Below are positions 1-9,360 of a DNA stretch of 22,743 nucleotides, one piece after another. The stretch is from Chara braunii (taxonomy: Eukaryota; Streptophyta; Charophyceae; Charales; Characeae), in the NCBI GenBank assembly GCA_003427395.1, contig BFEA01000073.1, positions 178,310 through 201,052 of the forward strand, given 5' to 3'. Position numbers and translations under genes: made by a program. The notes below the pieces were generated by a model. That model had not been told where the DNA came from. It was given only the letters and a program-made list of their open reading frames with translations, and ran no database searches. Every line of letters begins with the position of its first letter. Position 1 is the stretch's first letter.

Positions 1-53
<53 letters not shown>

Positions 54-132
54 GAGAAAGAGAGAAAGAGAGAAGGAGAGAAGGAGAGAAGGAGAGAGAG
101 AGAAAGAGAGAGGGAGAGAAAGAGAGAGATAG
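1..132. repeat. (GA)n microsatellite
   Basis: Near-pure alternating AG with scattered extra A or G (AAAG and GGAG variants), running from the window edge, so its true length is unknown. It ends at a run of five C's. It is purine-only on the plus strand and has no coding content. Confidence 0.97.
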
Positions 133-195
133 ACCCCCTAATCCTAATCAAGCCTTATCCTTACTTGACCTACCGTCCCCTGTTCAAGATCTGAT

Positions 196-3100
196 CCGGT
201 ACATGATTGAGTGAGAGAAAGGCCGGACAGCACAAGTGTAACCAGCCTATACATGCACATAAAACCATGGAGGCAACCCGGTACATCATTAAATGAGAGA
301 AAAACCGATCAGCACAAGTGTAATTGGCTTACACATGCACAAAGAGCAATGGAGGCGGCGACTCCGGCGAGGCCTGAACCAGTGCATCACCAAGTGAGGG
401 GAAGACTAGATAGTACAAGTGACTATCCCACAAATGCACAATGAGTCATGGAAGCAAACGATCTGAACCGACACATCACCAAGCAAGAGAAAAACTGAAC
501 AACACAATTAAGACTGCCCTACACATGCACAAAGAGTTACGGAAGCAACGGATCTGAACCGACACATCACCAAATGAGGGGGAGACTGAACTTGCACAAA
601 TGAGAGTGAAGCATACACATATGTGAGCTATGAAGCAACTAGAAAGCACTTACACATCACCAAGTGAGGAAAACTGAACTTGCAAGTGAGAGTGCAACAT
701 ACACACATGTGAGCTATGGAGCAACTAGGAAATGAACCGGTACATCACCAGGTGGGAGAAAGACTGAACTTGCAATAGTGAGAATACAACATGCACACAT
801 AGGAGCTATGGAGCAACCAGGATGGAACCGGCACATCACCTAGTGAGGAAAAAACTGAACTAGCACAGGTGAGAGTGCAGCATACACACATGTGAGCTTT
901 GGAGCAACTAGGAAAGAACCGACCAATCACCAAGTGAGAGAAAAAATGAGCTTGCACAAGTGAAAGCGCAGCATACACACGTGTGAGTTATGGAGCAACT
1001 AAGGCAGAACCCAGCACATTACCAAGTGAGGAAAGACTTAACTTGCACCAATGAGACTACAACATACACATATGTGACCTATGGAGCAACTGGGAAGCAA
1101 CCGACACATCACCAAGTGAGGAAATACTAAACTTACACAAGTGAGAGTGCACCATACACACATGTGAGCTATGGAGCAACTAGGAAAGAACTGGTACATC
1201 ACCAAATACGAGAAGGATTGAACTTGCACAAGTGAAAGTGCAGCATACACACATGTGAGCTGTGAAGCAACTAGGAAGAACCGGCACATCACCAATTGAG
1301 GAAAGACTAAACTTGCACCAATGAGACTCACACATACACATATGTGAGCTATAGAGCAACTAGGAAGAACCGGCACATCACCAATTGAGGAAAGACTGAA
1401 CTTGCACCAATGAGACTCACGCATACACACTTGTGAGCTATGGAGCAACTAGGAAGGAACCAACACATCACCAATTAAGCACAAGGGAGGTTGCAGCATA
1501 CACACATGTGAGCTATAGAGCTACTAGGACAAAACCGATACATCACCATGAGAGAGAAAGACCGAACTTGCAAAAGTGAAAGTGCAACATACACACATTT
1601 GAGCTATGGAGCAATTAGGAAGAAACTGGCACATCACCAAGAGAGGAAAGATTGAACTTGCACCAATGAGACTACAACATACACACATGTGAGCTATGGG
1701 GCAACTAGGAAGGAACCGGCACATCACCAAGTGAGGAAAGACTAAACTTACACAAGTAAGTCTACAACATACAGATATGTGAGCGATGGAGCAACTAGGA
1801 AATAACCGGTGCATCACCAAGTGAGGAAAAAACTGAACTAGCACAGGTGAGAGTGCATCATACACACATGTGAGTTGTGGAGCAACTAGGAAAGAACCGA
1901 CACATCACCAAGTGAGAGAAAGACTGAACTTGCACAAGTGAAAGTGCAACATACACACATGTGAGCTATGAAGCAACTTAGGAAAAACCGACACATCACC
2001 AAGTGAGGAAAGACTGAACTTGCATCAATGAGACCACAACATACACACATGTGACCAATGGAGCAATCGGGAAGGAACCGACACATCACCAAGTGAGGAA
2101 AGACATAACTTACACAAGTGAGACTGCAATATACACACATGTGAGCTATTGAGCAACTAGGAAAGAACCGGTACATCACCAAGTAAGAGAAAGACTGAAC
2201 TTGCACTACTGAATGTGTGGAATACACACATGTGAGCTATGGAGCGACTAGGAAAAAACGGCACATGACCAATTGAGGAAAGATTGAACTTGCATCAATG
2301 AGACTACAACATACACACATGTAAGCTATGAAGCAACTAGGAAGGAACCGACCCATCACCAATTCAGGAAAGACTGAACTTGCACAAGTGAGGTTGCAGC
2401 ATACACACATGTGACCTATGGAGTAACTAAAAAGAACCGGTACATCACCAGGTGAGAGAAAAATTGAACTTGCACGAGTGAAAGTGCAACATACACACAA
2501 CTGAGTTATGGAGCAACGAGGAAGAAACTGACACATCACGAAGTGAGGAACGGCTGAACTTGCACCAATGAGACTATAACATACATACATGTGAGCTATG
2601 ATGCAACTAGGAAGGAACCGACACCTCACCAAGTGAGGAAAGACTGAACTTGCACAAGTAAGACTACATCATACACATATGTGAGTTATGGAGAAACTAG
2701 GAAAGAACCGGTACATCACCAAATGAAAGAAAGACTGAACTTGCACAAGTGAAAGTGCAGCAGACACACATGTGAGCTATGGAGCAACTAGGAAGAAATC
2801 GACACACCACCAATTAAGAAAAGACTGAACTTGCACCAATGAAACTACAACATACACACATGTGAGCTATGGAGCAACTAGAAAGGAACCGACACATCAC
2901 CAACTGAGGAAAGACTGACCTTACACAAGTGAGGTTGCAACATACACACATGTGAGCTACGGAGCCACTAGAAAATAACCGGTACATCACCAAGTGAGAG
3001 AAAAACTGAACTTGCACACGTGAAAGTGCAACATACACACATCTGAGCTATGGAGCAACTAGGAATAAACCGGCACATCACCAAGTGAGGAAAGACTGAA

Positions 3101-4350
3101 CTTGCACAAGTAAGACTACATCATACACACAAGTGAGCTATGGAGCAACTTGGAGAGAACTGGTACATCATTTAGTGAGAAAAAAAATGAACTTGCACAA
3201 GTGAAAGTGCAATATACACACATGTGAGTTATGGAGCAATTAGGAAAGAACCGGTGCATCACAAAGTGAGAGAGAGACTGAACTTGCACAAGTGAAAGTA
3301 CAACATAAACATATGTGAGCTATGGATCAACTAGGAAGAAACCGGCATATCACAAAGTGAGGAAAAACTGAACTTGCACCAATGAGACTACAACATACAC
3401 ACATGTTAGCTATGGAGCAACTAGGAAGGAACCGACACATCACCAAGTGAGGAAAAGACTTAACTAGCACACGTGAGAGTGCAGTATACGCACATATGAG
3501 CTATGAAGCAAATAAGAAATGAATACATCACCAATTGAGAGAAAGACTTAACTTGCACAAACGAGACTACAACACACACACATGTGAGCTATGGCGCAAC
3601 TAGGAAGAAACCGGCACATCACCAAGTGAGGAAAGACTGAACTTGCACCAATGAGACTACAACATACACACATGTGAGCTACGCAGCAACTAGTAAGAAA
3701 CCGACACATCACCAAGTGAGGACAGACTGAACTTGCACCAATGAGACTACAATATACACACATGTGAGCTAAGGAGCAACTAGGAAAAAATTGGCACATC
3801 ATTAAGTGAGGAAAGACTGAACTTGCACCAATGAGACTACAACATGAACATATGTGAGCTATAAAGCAACTCGAAAAAAAACGGTACATCACCAAGTGAG
3901 AGAAAGACTGAAATTGCACGAGTGAAAGAGCAACATATACACATGTGAGCTATGGAGCAACTAGGAAGAAATCGGCACATCATTAAGTGAGGAAAGACTG
4001 AACTTGCACCAATGAGACTACAACATATACACATGTGAGCTATGGAGCAACTAGGAACGAACCGACACATCACTTAGTGAGGAAAAAACTGAACTAGCAC
4101 AGGTGAAAGTGCATCATACACACATGTGAGCTATGAAGCAACTAGTTAGGAACCGGCACATCACCAAGTGAGGAAAGACTGAACTTGCACAAGTAAGACT
4201 ACAACACATGTGAGCTATGAAGCAACTAGGAAATGACCGGTACATCACCAAGTGAGAGAAAGACTGCACTTGCACAAGTGAAAGTGCAACATACACACAT
4301 GTGAGCTATGGATCAACTAGGAGGAAATCGAGACATCACTAAGTGAGGAA
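196..4350. repeat. Satellite array, ~90-bp monomer, ~46 copies
   Basis: The anchor CACATCACC (or TACATCACC) recurs at about 741, 831, 921, 1015, 1105, 1195, 1285, 1374 and so on to about 4333, with spacings of 88-94 bp and mostly 90. Each monomer reads roughly: anchor, AAGTGAG(A)GAAAGACTGAA, CTTGCAC plus a variable block, then CATACACACATGTGAGC and TATGGAGCAACTAGGAA. Copies before 700 and after 4300 are more diverged, as expected of array edges. One monomer near 1463 is shortened. Each monomer carries the 8-bp palindrome CACATGTG. Because 90 is divisible by 3, the minus strand shows broken frames of 60-136 codons with a 30-residue period. I treat these as a by-product of period length, not genes. 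Confidence 0.95.
1901..2990. repeat. Higher-order (A-B-D, ~270-bp) part of the satellite
   Basis: Monomers differ in the block after CTTGCAC. Type A has AAGTGAAAGTGCAA and is usually preceded by GGTACATC. Type B has CAATGAGACTACAA. Type D has a TTACACAAGTGAG- or CACAAGTAAGACT-like block. Starting at about 1901 the order is A, B, D repeated four times (anchors about 1901, 1992, 2082; 2172, 2262, 2352; 2441, 2532, 2622; 2712, 2803, 2893), then A again at about 2983. The same order is partly visible at 921-1900 with a duplicated B and an inserted type C (CTAGCACAGGTGAGAGTGCA). It breaks down after 3030. I assigned subtypes by eye. Confidence 0.8.
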
Positions 4351-4770
4351 GGAGTGTTGCATGTGAGTGAGACTTGCTTAAACACATGTTTGTCATTCCA
4401 GGAAGACAGCAAGAACCTTTATTGTGAAGGTTGAGTCATGCATGTGAGTGAGACTAACTCAAACACCTGCACAAGACTCATGAAAGCAACCATTCTTGAA
4501 TCGGATCATCACAAAGTGAAAAACCGGACAATGCAAGGGACAAGAATCACCAAAATGCTGGTCTGAGTGAGAATCAATGTAGCGCTTCACCCGCAGGTGG
4601 AAGGAGAGAGAGATCTTGAGGTGAGAGTGGAAAAAAATATTACTTAAGCTAGGATTCTCATAGCTCAATGTGGCGATTTGCCAGGGAGTGAAGGAAATGG
4701 CCATCATGGAGGCACAAACAATGAAAAAACTACTTTTTATCTCTTCCCTGAAGAAGTAAGAGATGTTGAG
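4351..4770. other. Satellite boundary and unassigned flank
   Basis: The satellite decays here. A 17-bp direct repeat (TGCATGTGAGTGAGACT) occurs at 4358-4374 and 4439-4455, 81 bp apart. 4470-4530 still resembles a monomer (CATGAAAGCAACC, then GGATCATCACAAAGTGAAAAACCGG). 4540-4770 is unrelated sequence with no gene that I can support. Confidence 0.6.
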
Positions 4771-5013
4771 AAAGAAGGAGAGGAGGAGGAGGACGATGAA
4801 GATTAAGGAATAAAGGAGAAGAGGGGAGAAGAAGAAGAAGAAGAAGAAGAAGAAGAAGAAGAAGGGAAAAAAAAAAAATCATAAGAAGAAAGAAGAAGAA
4901 GAAGAAGAAGAAGAAGAAGATGAGAAGAAGAGAAAGAGAAAGAAGAAGAAGTAGACAAAGAAGAAGAAGAAGAAGAAGAAGAAGAAGAAAAAGAAAAAGA
5001 AAAAGTAGTAGAA
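4771..5013. repeat. (GAA)n purine tract
   Basis: Long GAA/AAG triplet repeat interrupted by GGA, AAAAA and short breaks, all purine on the plus strand apart from a few T's and C's. Both strands give long low-complexity frames (poly-Leu/Ser on minus, poly-Arg/Glu/Lys on plus) that have no gene-like features. Confidence 0.95.
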
Positions 5014-5700
5014 GTTTTTCCTCCTCGTTCCCGCTCACCTCTCCTTTCTTTTCTTTGGTGTTGAAGACCAGTCTTGATGAAGCTCCTTCCTCCTTTGCAC
5101 AGGCTCCACTTAGCAATGACTCTCTTCTTCCTCAAGCCCCCTTCTTCTTCCTCTTTCAACCTCTCCCTGACTATGGCAAGTTCCAACTACCAAGGCTATG
5201 GAGTCCTCCCCTCTGGAAGGCTTAATGGGTTTCTCCAAGCCTCTCACTCTCTCTCACAGCCTGGGGGCTATGGCGGACCACCCCCTTGAGCCTCCACTAC
5301 TCACACTAGCTCCAATGGTAGCTTCTACTAGCCCCAAGTCTCCTCCAAGCCTCCTAACTGACAGCGGTTCCCCTCCTCTCACTTCAATGAGTAGAGTGTT
5401 CCTACGAGCTCACTTGGGCAGCATGGGCACTCCTCATGCAAATGCGAGTGTGGCGGGCTGCTCCGTCAGCTTATGTAGGCTGAAACTAATGCACCGGCCA
5501 GCCCATGGGCCTTCCCATGTGGCTCCAAGTGAATCGAGGTACCCCCAAGGCCAAATTCCACCACTAGGCCTCTCCGGAAGTATCTGGCCTTATTTTGACC
5601 AAGTACATGCAGTCTGAGTAGTTGGTATCAACTCAGACTCCTCAAGCCTCCTTTTCCTCTTCAAATGCTGCCCCCTTGAGTCCAAATACTCTAGGGTCAG
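5014..5700. other. Pyrimidine-rich intergenic stretch, no gene seen
   Basis: C/T-rich DNA with recurring short phrases such as CCAAGCCTC and GGCTATGG. A 139-codon plus-strand frame (5198-5617) exists, but its composition follows the local bias (Ser, Pro, Leu). I see no domain or splice-bounded structure. Confidence 0.5.
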
Positions 5701-5710
5701 CCTCACCTGA

Positions 5711-5739
5711 GAGAAAAAGGCCTTATGGACCTTTTTCTC
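5711..5739. repeat. Inverted repeat, 10-bp perfect arms
   Basis: GAGAAAAAGG at 5711-5720 pairs with CCTTTTTCTC at 5730-5739 around a 9-base loop. The function is unknown. Confidence 0.75.
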
Positions 5740-5808
5740 GATTTTGCTGTTCCTACTCCCATTTTTGGTAGGCCGAGATAATTTCCAATGTCTCGGAGCA
5801 ATCTCAGC

Positions 5809-5831
5809 CTTGGATCTTGCTGAGATCCAAG
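5809..5831. repeat. Inverted repeat, 9-bp perfect arms
   Basis: CTTGGATCT at 5809-5817 pairs with AGATCCAAG at 5823-5831 across a 5-base loop. No T-run follows to suggest a Pol III terminator. Confidence 0.7.
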
Positions 5832-6049
5832 ACCAGCATTATTTCGAGCTACCCCAAAGTGGTCATTGCTTCAATTTTGAGCCCCTATGCTCACGTTTCG
5901 GTTTTTGGTGCATCTGGCCTTCTTTTTGGGCCAAATGCACAGTTTTGATTTTTCCCTTCTTTTGTTTCTTTCCATTTTGGGTTTCCAACTCATTCCGGAG
6001 TTGACCGTTTGAGTTGGCCCCAGAAAAAAACGACCATATGCTCTCATCC

Positions 6050-6072
6050 ATGAGATCTGGTGTCAGATCCAT
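6050..6072. repeat. Short imperfect inverted repeat
   Basis: GATCTG GTGT CAGATC lies at the centre. The arms extend to CATG on both sides with one bulged base. Confidence 0.5.
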
Positions 6073-6216
6073 GACTCACAAAAAAAACGGTCAACTCCTT
6101 TTTGAATTTTTACTCATTTTTGCCCTTTTTAATTAAGATATTACTAAGATAATGCCCCAAGGGTATTATCTCTGCAATCCGGATTGCCCTCCACCAAATC
6201 TGGAGGGATGAGGTCA

Positions 6217-6860
6217 CAGTAGGGACTTGCCAGTCCCTACTGCGCCAGTCCCAATAGGCCGGCACATTCTCCTCCCCTCTCTTCTCCCCTTTTATCTCAT
6301 CCTCCCTCTTATTTCTCCCGTTTTTTTTTTTTTTTTTTTTCTGCTGTGACAAGTGTCAAGTTGTTGCGAACTCTCTTTCTAGGTCTTAGAACCTTATTAA
6401 CGGCCAGATGCATAGCCAGCAGTTGACCATTGCAACTCGGATTGCCATAATGAAGCCCTCAAACTCATGGGGCCTCCTGTTTGCCTTCGTTTTCTCCTTT
6501 TTGAGCCCCCTTCTGCTCCGATTTTTCTTAGGCAGCTTATTTTCTGCATAGAGCTCATTGAGGCTCTATTTCCTTGTACCTTGCTAGTCCGAGATATCTC
6601 AGACTGTTGTGCGGTCCCTTCTTTACCCTCTTCCTCCCATTTTTGTCTTCTAGCACCTTCTCCCTAGTTTTTTTTAGTTTTGCACTCACAGTGGCTAATA
6701 TTTTCCATCGTCAAGATCTTGAGCTTGACGGCGCTACTTGCTTGCACACTCCGTTCCTTTTGCTAGCTCTTCGTTCCCTAGAGACTACTCAAGTCCCCGC
6801 CACTTTCCTATGGCAGTTCCATTTTCTAGTTCAGGTGGTGGTCCCGCCAGCGGATGTCCC
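6217..6860 (+). repeat. Dispersed repeat family, copy 1
   Basis: The copy begins with a hairpin, AGTAGGGAC-TTGCCA-GTCCCTACT (6218-6241, 9-bp arms). A C/T-rich stretch, a T20 run (6321-6340) and a GTGTCAAG segment follow. Next comes a block (about 6440-6800) with CTCATGGGGCCTCC, GAGCCCCCTTCTGCTC, GAGGCTC and CGAGATATCTCAGACTG, then AGTCCCCGCCACTT. The same blocks occur in the same order at 7666-7803 and 8895-9360, so these are diverged copies. The family is unidentified and I see no coding content. The boundaries are approximate. Confidence 0.65.
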
Positions 6861-7055
6861 AAATTTCGGCTATTTTTATTTGGGCTCATTTAGTCCCCGA
6901 CATCATTTCCGGTGAAGTCTCATTTTTATTTGGAGCTCCTTTGTCCCCGAAAATCCCAATCCCTTTTTCTGATAGACCTCAAGTGCTGCGAATATTCTAG
7001 GTCACGAGATTCACCATCTCGCGGCCCCCACTTACCATTTCTATTTGCCCAAGCC

Positions 7056-7200
7056 AAAGGCACTTTTTTCTAGTATCTTGGGGGAGCCAAGGCCCTCTTT
7101 TCTTTTGGCCTAGGCATCCCTATGCAGTCCATTATTTCTCGGACTGCCGTAATGGCCTTTTCTTTAGCGTCATGGCCCCATAACGTGCCTTAAATTGAAA
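7056..7200 (+). repeat. Dispersed repeat family, partial copy
   Basis: The CAGTCCATTATTTCTCGGACTG segment (split here as CAGTCCATTATT and TCTCGGACTG), the nearby CCTAGGC, and the following TAATGGCC and TCATGGCCC match the order seen near 8910-9020 (GTAGTCCGTTATTTCTCAG, then ATGCCCATGGG). Only the central part of the family is present. Confidence 0.5.
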
Positions 7201-7430
7201 TCAAATGCAACGGTCAACTCCCAACTTCCCAAGTGCATCCAGACCCAATATTGGCTCCAGACGAATCTAAAACATGTGTCTTTCCTCCCCCATGCAATGC
7301 GTTGTATCTCGGTTGCATGCGACCTTGATTTTTCTTGATTTTTTCTGCAAAATCAAGAGAAAATCAAGATACCCCAGGATGTATCTGGTCACGGATGCAT
7401 CTCCCCAAGTGACCGTTTTTTACCGTTAAA

Positions 7431-7593
7431 CCACTAGTACGTCCGAGCCTCTTTTCGACAAGTACTGGTCTATCTCCGAACTTTCAGGAGGCCGAGCCCG
7501 CCGTTGATAAATCTGATCGGCGACCGTCGTTTTGTTTCGGCCTCCTGAAAGGTCGGAGGCCGAGTATTTTCGAACCGACAAAGGTACTAGTGG
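7431..7593. repeat. 163-bp imperfect inverted repeat (MITE-like)
   Basis: The outer arms CCACTAGTAC (7431-7440) and GTACTAGTGG (7584-7593) are perfect 10-bp complements. The inner arms CTTTCAGGAGGCCGA (7481-7495) and TCGGCCTCCTGAAAG (7537-7551) are perfect 15-bp complements. Between them the arms pair partly. The size and symmetry suit a MITE or a foldback remnant, but I see no clear target-site duplication. Confidence 0.7.
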
Positions 7594-7600
7594 TGTAAGA

Positions 7601-7655
7601 TTTTTTTTTATTATTATTATTATTATTTTTTTTTTTCTTTTCTTTCTTTTCTCTT
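7601..7655. repeat. (TTA)n and T/C-rich tract
   Basis: T9, then about seven TTA/ATT units, then a T run and TTTC units. It is simple sequence lying between the inverted repeat and the next copy of the dispersed family. Confidence 0.9.
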
Positions 7656-7665
7656 CATTTTCGGA

Positions 7666-7803
7666 CAGTAGGGACCTGCCAGTCCCTACCTGTGCCATTC
7701 CCTACTGACAGCCAACTCACTCACTCCCTCTCACTGCTCTTGTCTTATTCTCCCACATTTTTCTTTTTTTTTTCTTTTTTTTTCTAACATGCAAAGAGTC
7801 AAC
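7666..7803 (+). repeat. Dispersed repeat family, copy 2 (left part)
   Basis: The hairpin GTAGGGAC-CTGCCA-GTCCCTAC (7668-7689, 8-bp arms) is followed by a C/T-rich segment with TCTTATTCTCCCAC and a T-rich run. This is the same order as at 6217-6345. The copy then breaks off at 7803, where the TIR element starts, and resumes at about 8895. Confidence 0.65.
7798..7803. repeat. Possible target-site duplication, left
   Basis: GTCAAC lies directly left of the inverted-repeat end at 7804. The same hexamer occurs at 8895-8900, just right of the other end. The related copy 1 has GTGTCAAG once at the equivalent place, which is consistent with duplication of a single target. Confidence 0.4.
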
Positions 7804-7925
7804 CTGGGTAGCACGGCGTACACGTACGTGGGCTCCGCATACGTGCATACGCGTATACACGTATGCGCATACGTGTCGCATACGTATGCGCGCGTACGCA
7901 AATTTAGGGTCCGCGTATGTGGTCA
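7804..7925. repeat. Left terminal inverted repeat, CpG-rich
   Basis: Begins CTGGGTAGCAC and continues with largely alternating purine-pyrimidine words (CGTACACGTACGTG, GCATACGTGCATACGCG, GTATGCGCATACGTG). It is complementary in kind, and over 11 bp exactly, to 8802-8892. Internal words are themselves palindromic (TACGTA, CGCG, GCGC). Confidence 0.65.
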
Positions 7926-7990
7926 CACGGGCCGTTTCCCGGGTTTGTCTAGGTCCGGTAGGGGTTGGGGGGTGAGCGTTGGCATTGGTT

Positions 7991-7991
<1 letters not shown>

Positions 7992-8055
<64 letters not shown>
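7992..8055. repeat. (GT)17 then (GA)15 microsatellites
   Basis: A perfect GT run (7992-8026) switches without a gap to a perfect GA run (8026-8055), which in turn becomes GACA repeats. Confidence 0.97.
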
Positions 8056-8067
<12 letters not shown>

Positions 8068-8275
8068 GAGACAGAAAGGAGGGGGAGGACAAACAGACAG
8101 ACAGTACCACGGGAGGGGTAGGAGGAGGGGTAGTAGGANACAGACAGACAGACAGACAGAGAGACAGAAAGGAGGGGGAGGACAAACAGACAGACAGTAC
8201 CACGGGAGGGGTAGGAGGAGGGGTAGTAGGAGGAGGAGGAGACAGACAGACAGACAGACAGTACGACGGGCGGAG

Positions 8276-8316
<41 letters not shown>

Positions 8317-8725
8317 TACCACGAGAGGGGTAGGAGGGGTAGGAGGAGGAGGAAGAGGAGGAGGGGTAGGAGGAGGAGGAGGAGACAGACAGACAGACAG
8401 ACAGACAGACAGTACGACGGGCAGAGGACAGACAGACAGACAGACAAACAGACAAACAGACAGACTGACTGACAGACAGTACGACGGGCAGAGGATAGAC
8501 AGACAGACAAACAAACAGACAGACAGGAGGGGAAGGACAGACAGACTGACAGACAGACTGACAGACAGACAGACAGACAGAAAGGAGGGGGAGAACAGGC
8601 AAACAGACAGTACCACGGGAGGGGTAGGAGGAGGGGTAGGAGGAGGAGGAGGACGGGTAGGAGGAGGGGTAGGAGGAGGGGTAGGAGGAGGAGGACGAAG
8701 ATCACGATCGGGAGGAGGAGGTGAT
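8055..8725. repeat. Compound (GACA)n / (GGA)n / AGGAGGGGT tandem repeats
   Basis: Blocks of ACAG tetranucleotides alternate with GGAGGGGTAGGAGG-type minisatellite and with the recurring words AGTACCACG, AGTACGACGGGC and AAAGGAGGGGGAG. The blocks repeat several times in slightly different order. All three frames on each strand stay open for long stretches, giving Thr-Asp-Arg-Gln or Cys-Leu-Ser-Val repeats. These are composition artefacts. Confidence 0.93.
8139..8139. other. Ambiguous base N (possible assembly join)
   Basis: This is the only N in the window. It separates two identical stretches of about 86 bases (8053-8138 and 8146-8231, offset 93). A real tandem duplication or a poorly resolved overlap in the repeat would both look like this. 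Confidence 0.8.
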
Positions 8726-8730
8726 ATGTG

Positions 8731-8770
8731 ACTATATACTGACTATATATATTATATATACATTATATAT

Positions 8771-8801
<31 letters not shown>
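8731..8801. repeat. (AT)-rich stretch and A25 run
   Basis: TATATA and ATTATATATA words (8731-8775) are followed by A25 at 8777-8801. This lies just inside the right inverted repeat. Confidence 0.9.
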
Positions 8802-8892
8802 CCGGGTACGCGTATGCTGGTTTTTCGGCACGTACGTGTACGCGCGCATACGTACGCGTATGCACCACATACGCGTACGTGGTGCTACCCAG
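8802..8892. repeat. Right terminal inverted repeat, CpG-rich
   Basis: This is the counterpart of the left arm. It contains ACGTACGTGTACGCGCGCAT and GTACGCGTATGCACC words and ends GTGCTACCCAG, the exact reverse complement of the left terminus. Confidence 0.65.
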
Positions 8893-8894
8893 AT

Positions 8895-9360
8895 GTCAAC
8901 TAGTTTTCAAGGCCTTTTCTAGGCTCTTCCTCTTTGTTTCGGCGCTTCATATGCCCAAGGTGTAGTCCGTTATTTCTCAGACTGCAATTGAGGCTTCCTC
9001 ATGCCCATGGGAGCCTCCTTTTGTCTCTCTCTCTTCCAAATTGTGGCCCCCTTGTACTCTGATTTTCAGCCGGGAGCCTATTTTTCACATGAAGCCTCTC
9101 TAGGCTCCATTTTCTTCAAGGTGGCTAATCCAAGATATTTCAGATTGGTGCCATGCCTTTTTCCTTGCTTTTTTTTGCTTTCTTTTCTCCTCTTGGTCCT
9201 CCCAACTGCTTTCACTAGTGCTTGTATTAGTGAGGCTAATATTATTGGCCGTCTACATCTTGATCTCGACGACACACCTTGCTTGGATCATATTTTCTTT
9301 ATGGTCCTCTACATCTTCCCCTTGGGACATCACAAGTTCCCGCCACTTATCCCGCGTTAG
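8895..9360 (+). repeat. Dispersed repeat family, copy 2 (right part)
   Basis: This continues copy 2 after the insertion. Blocks in the same order as copy 1 include CTTTTCTAGGCTCTT, TCATGCCCATGGGAGCCTCC, GGCCCCCTTGTACTCTGATT, CTCTAGGCTCCATTTTC, CAAGATATTTCAGATTG, GTGAGGCTAATATT and AAGTTCCCGCCACTT. Identity is moderate by eye, so the copies are old. Confidence 0.65.

Larger units (their letters stand above)
7804..8892. mobile_element. Candidate TIR / foldback element filled with microsatellites
   Basis: The ends are CTGGGTAGCAC (7804-7814) and GTGCTACCCAG (8882-8892), a perfect 11-bp inverted pair. Inside them on both sides are about 90-110 bp of CpG-rich sequence made of TACG, CGCG and GTAC words. 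Between the arms there are only simple repeats, an AT-rich stretch and a 25-base A-run, with no transposase frame. Flanking GTCAAC hexamers may be target-site duplications. The insertion lies within a copy of the 6217-type repeat. This suggests a non-autonomous DNA element (Mutator-like or foldback), but the family is not identified. Confidence 0.55.

Noticed and set aside
745-4296. Minus-strand frames of 60-136 codons in the satellite as genes
   Set aside because: They are the satellite read in a frame that a 90-bp period leaves open. One-base indels between monomers break them, and they have no unique sequence.
196-4350. Array as CRISPR
   Set aside because: Monomers adjoin each other without unique spacers, the unit is about 90 bp, and the context is eukaryotic.
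4730-5225. Poly-Leu/Ser and poly-Arg frames over the GAA tract
   Set aside because: All frames are translations of a triplet repeat.
6321-6340. T20 run as the tail of a minus-strand SINE or processed gene
   Set aside because: The sequence to its right aligns with the other family copies, so the T-run is internal to that repeat and not a retroposed tail.
7717-8731. Frames up to 299 codons on both strands over the GACA/GGA repeats
   Set aside because: Five overlapping frames on both strands follow from stop-free simple repeats. One contains the N.
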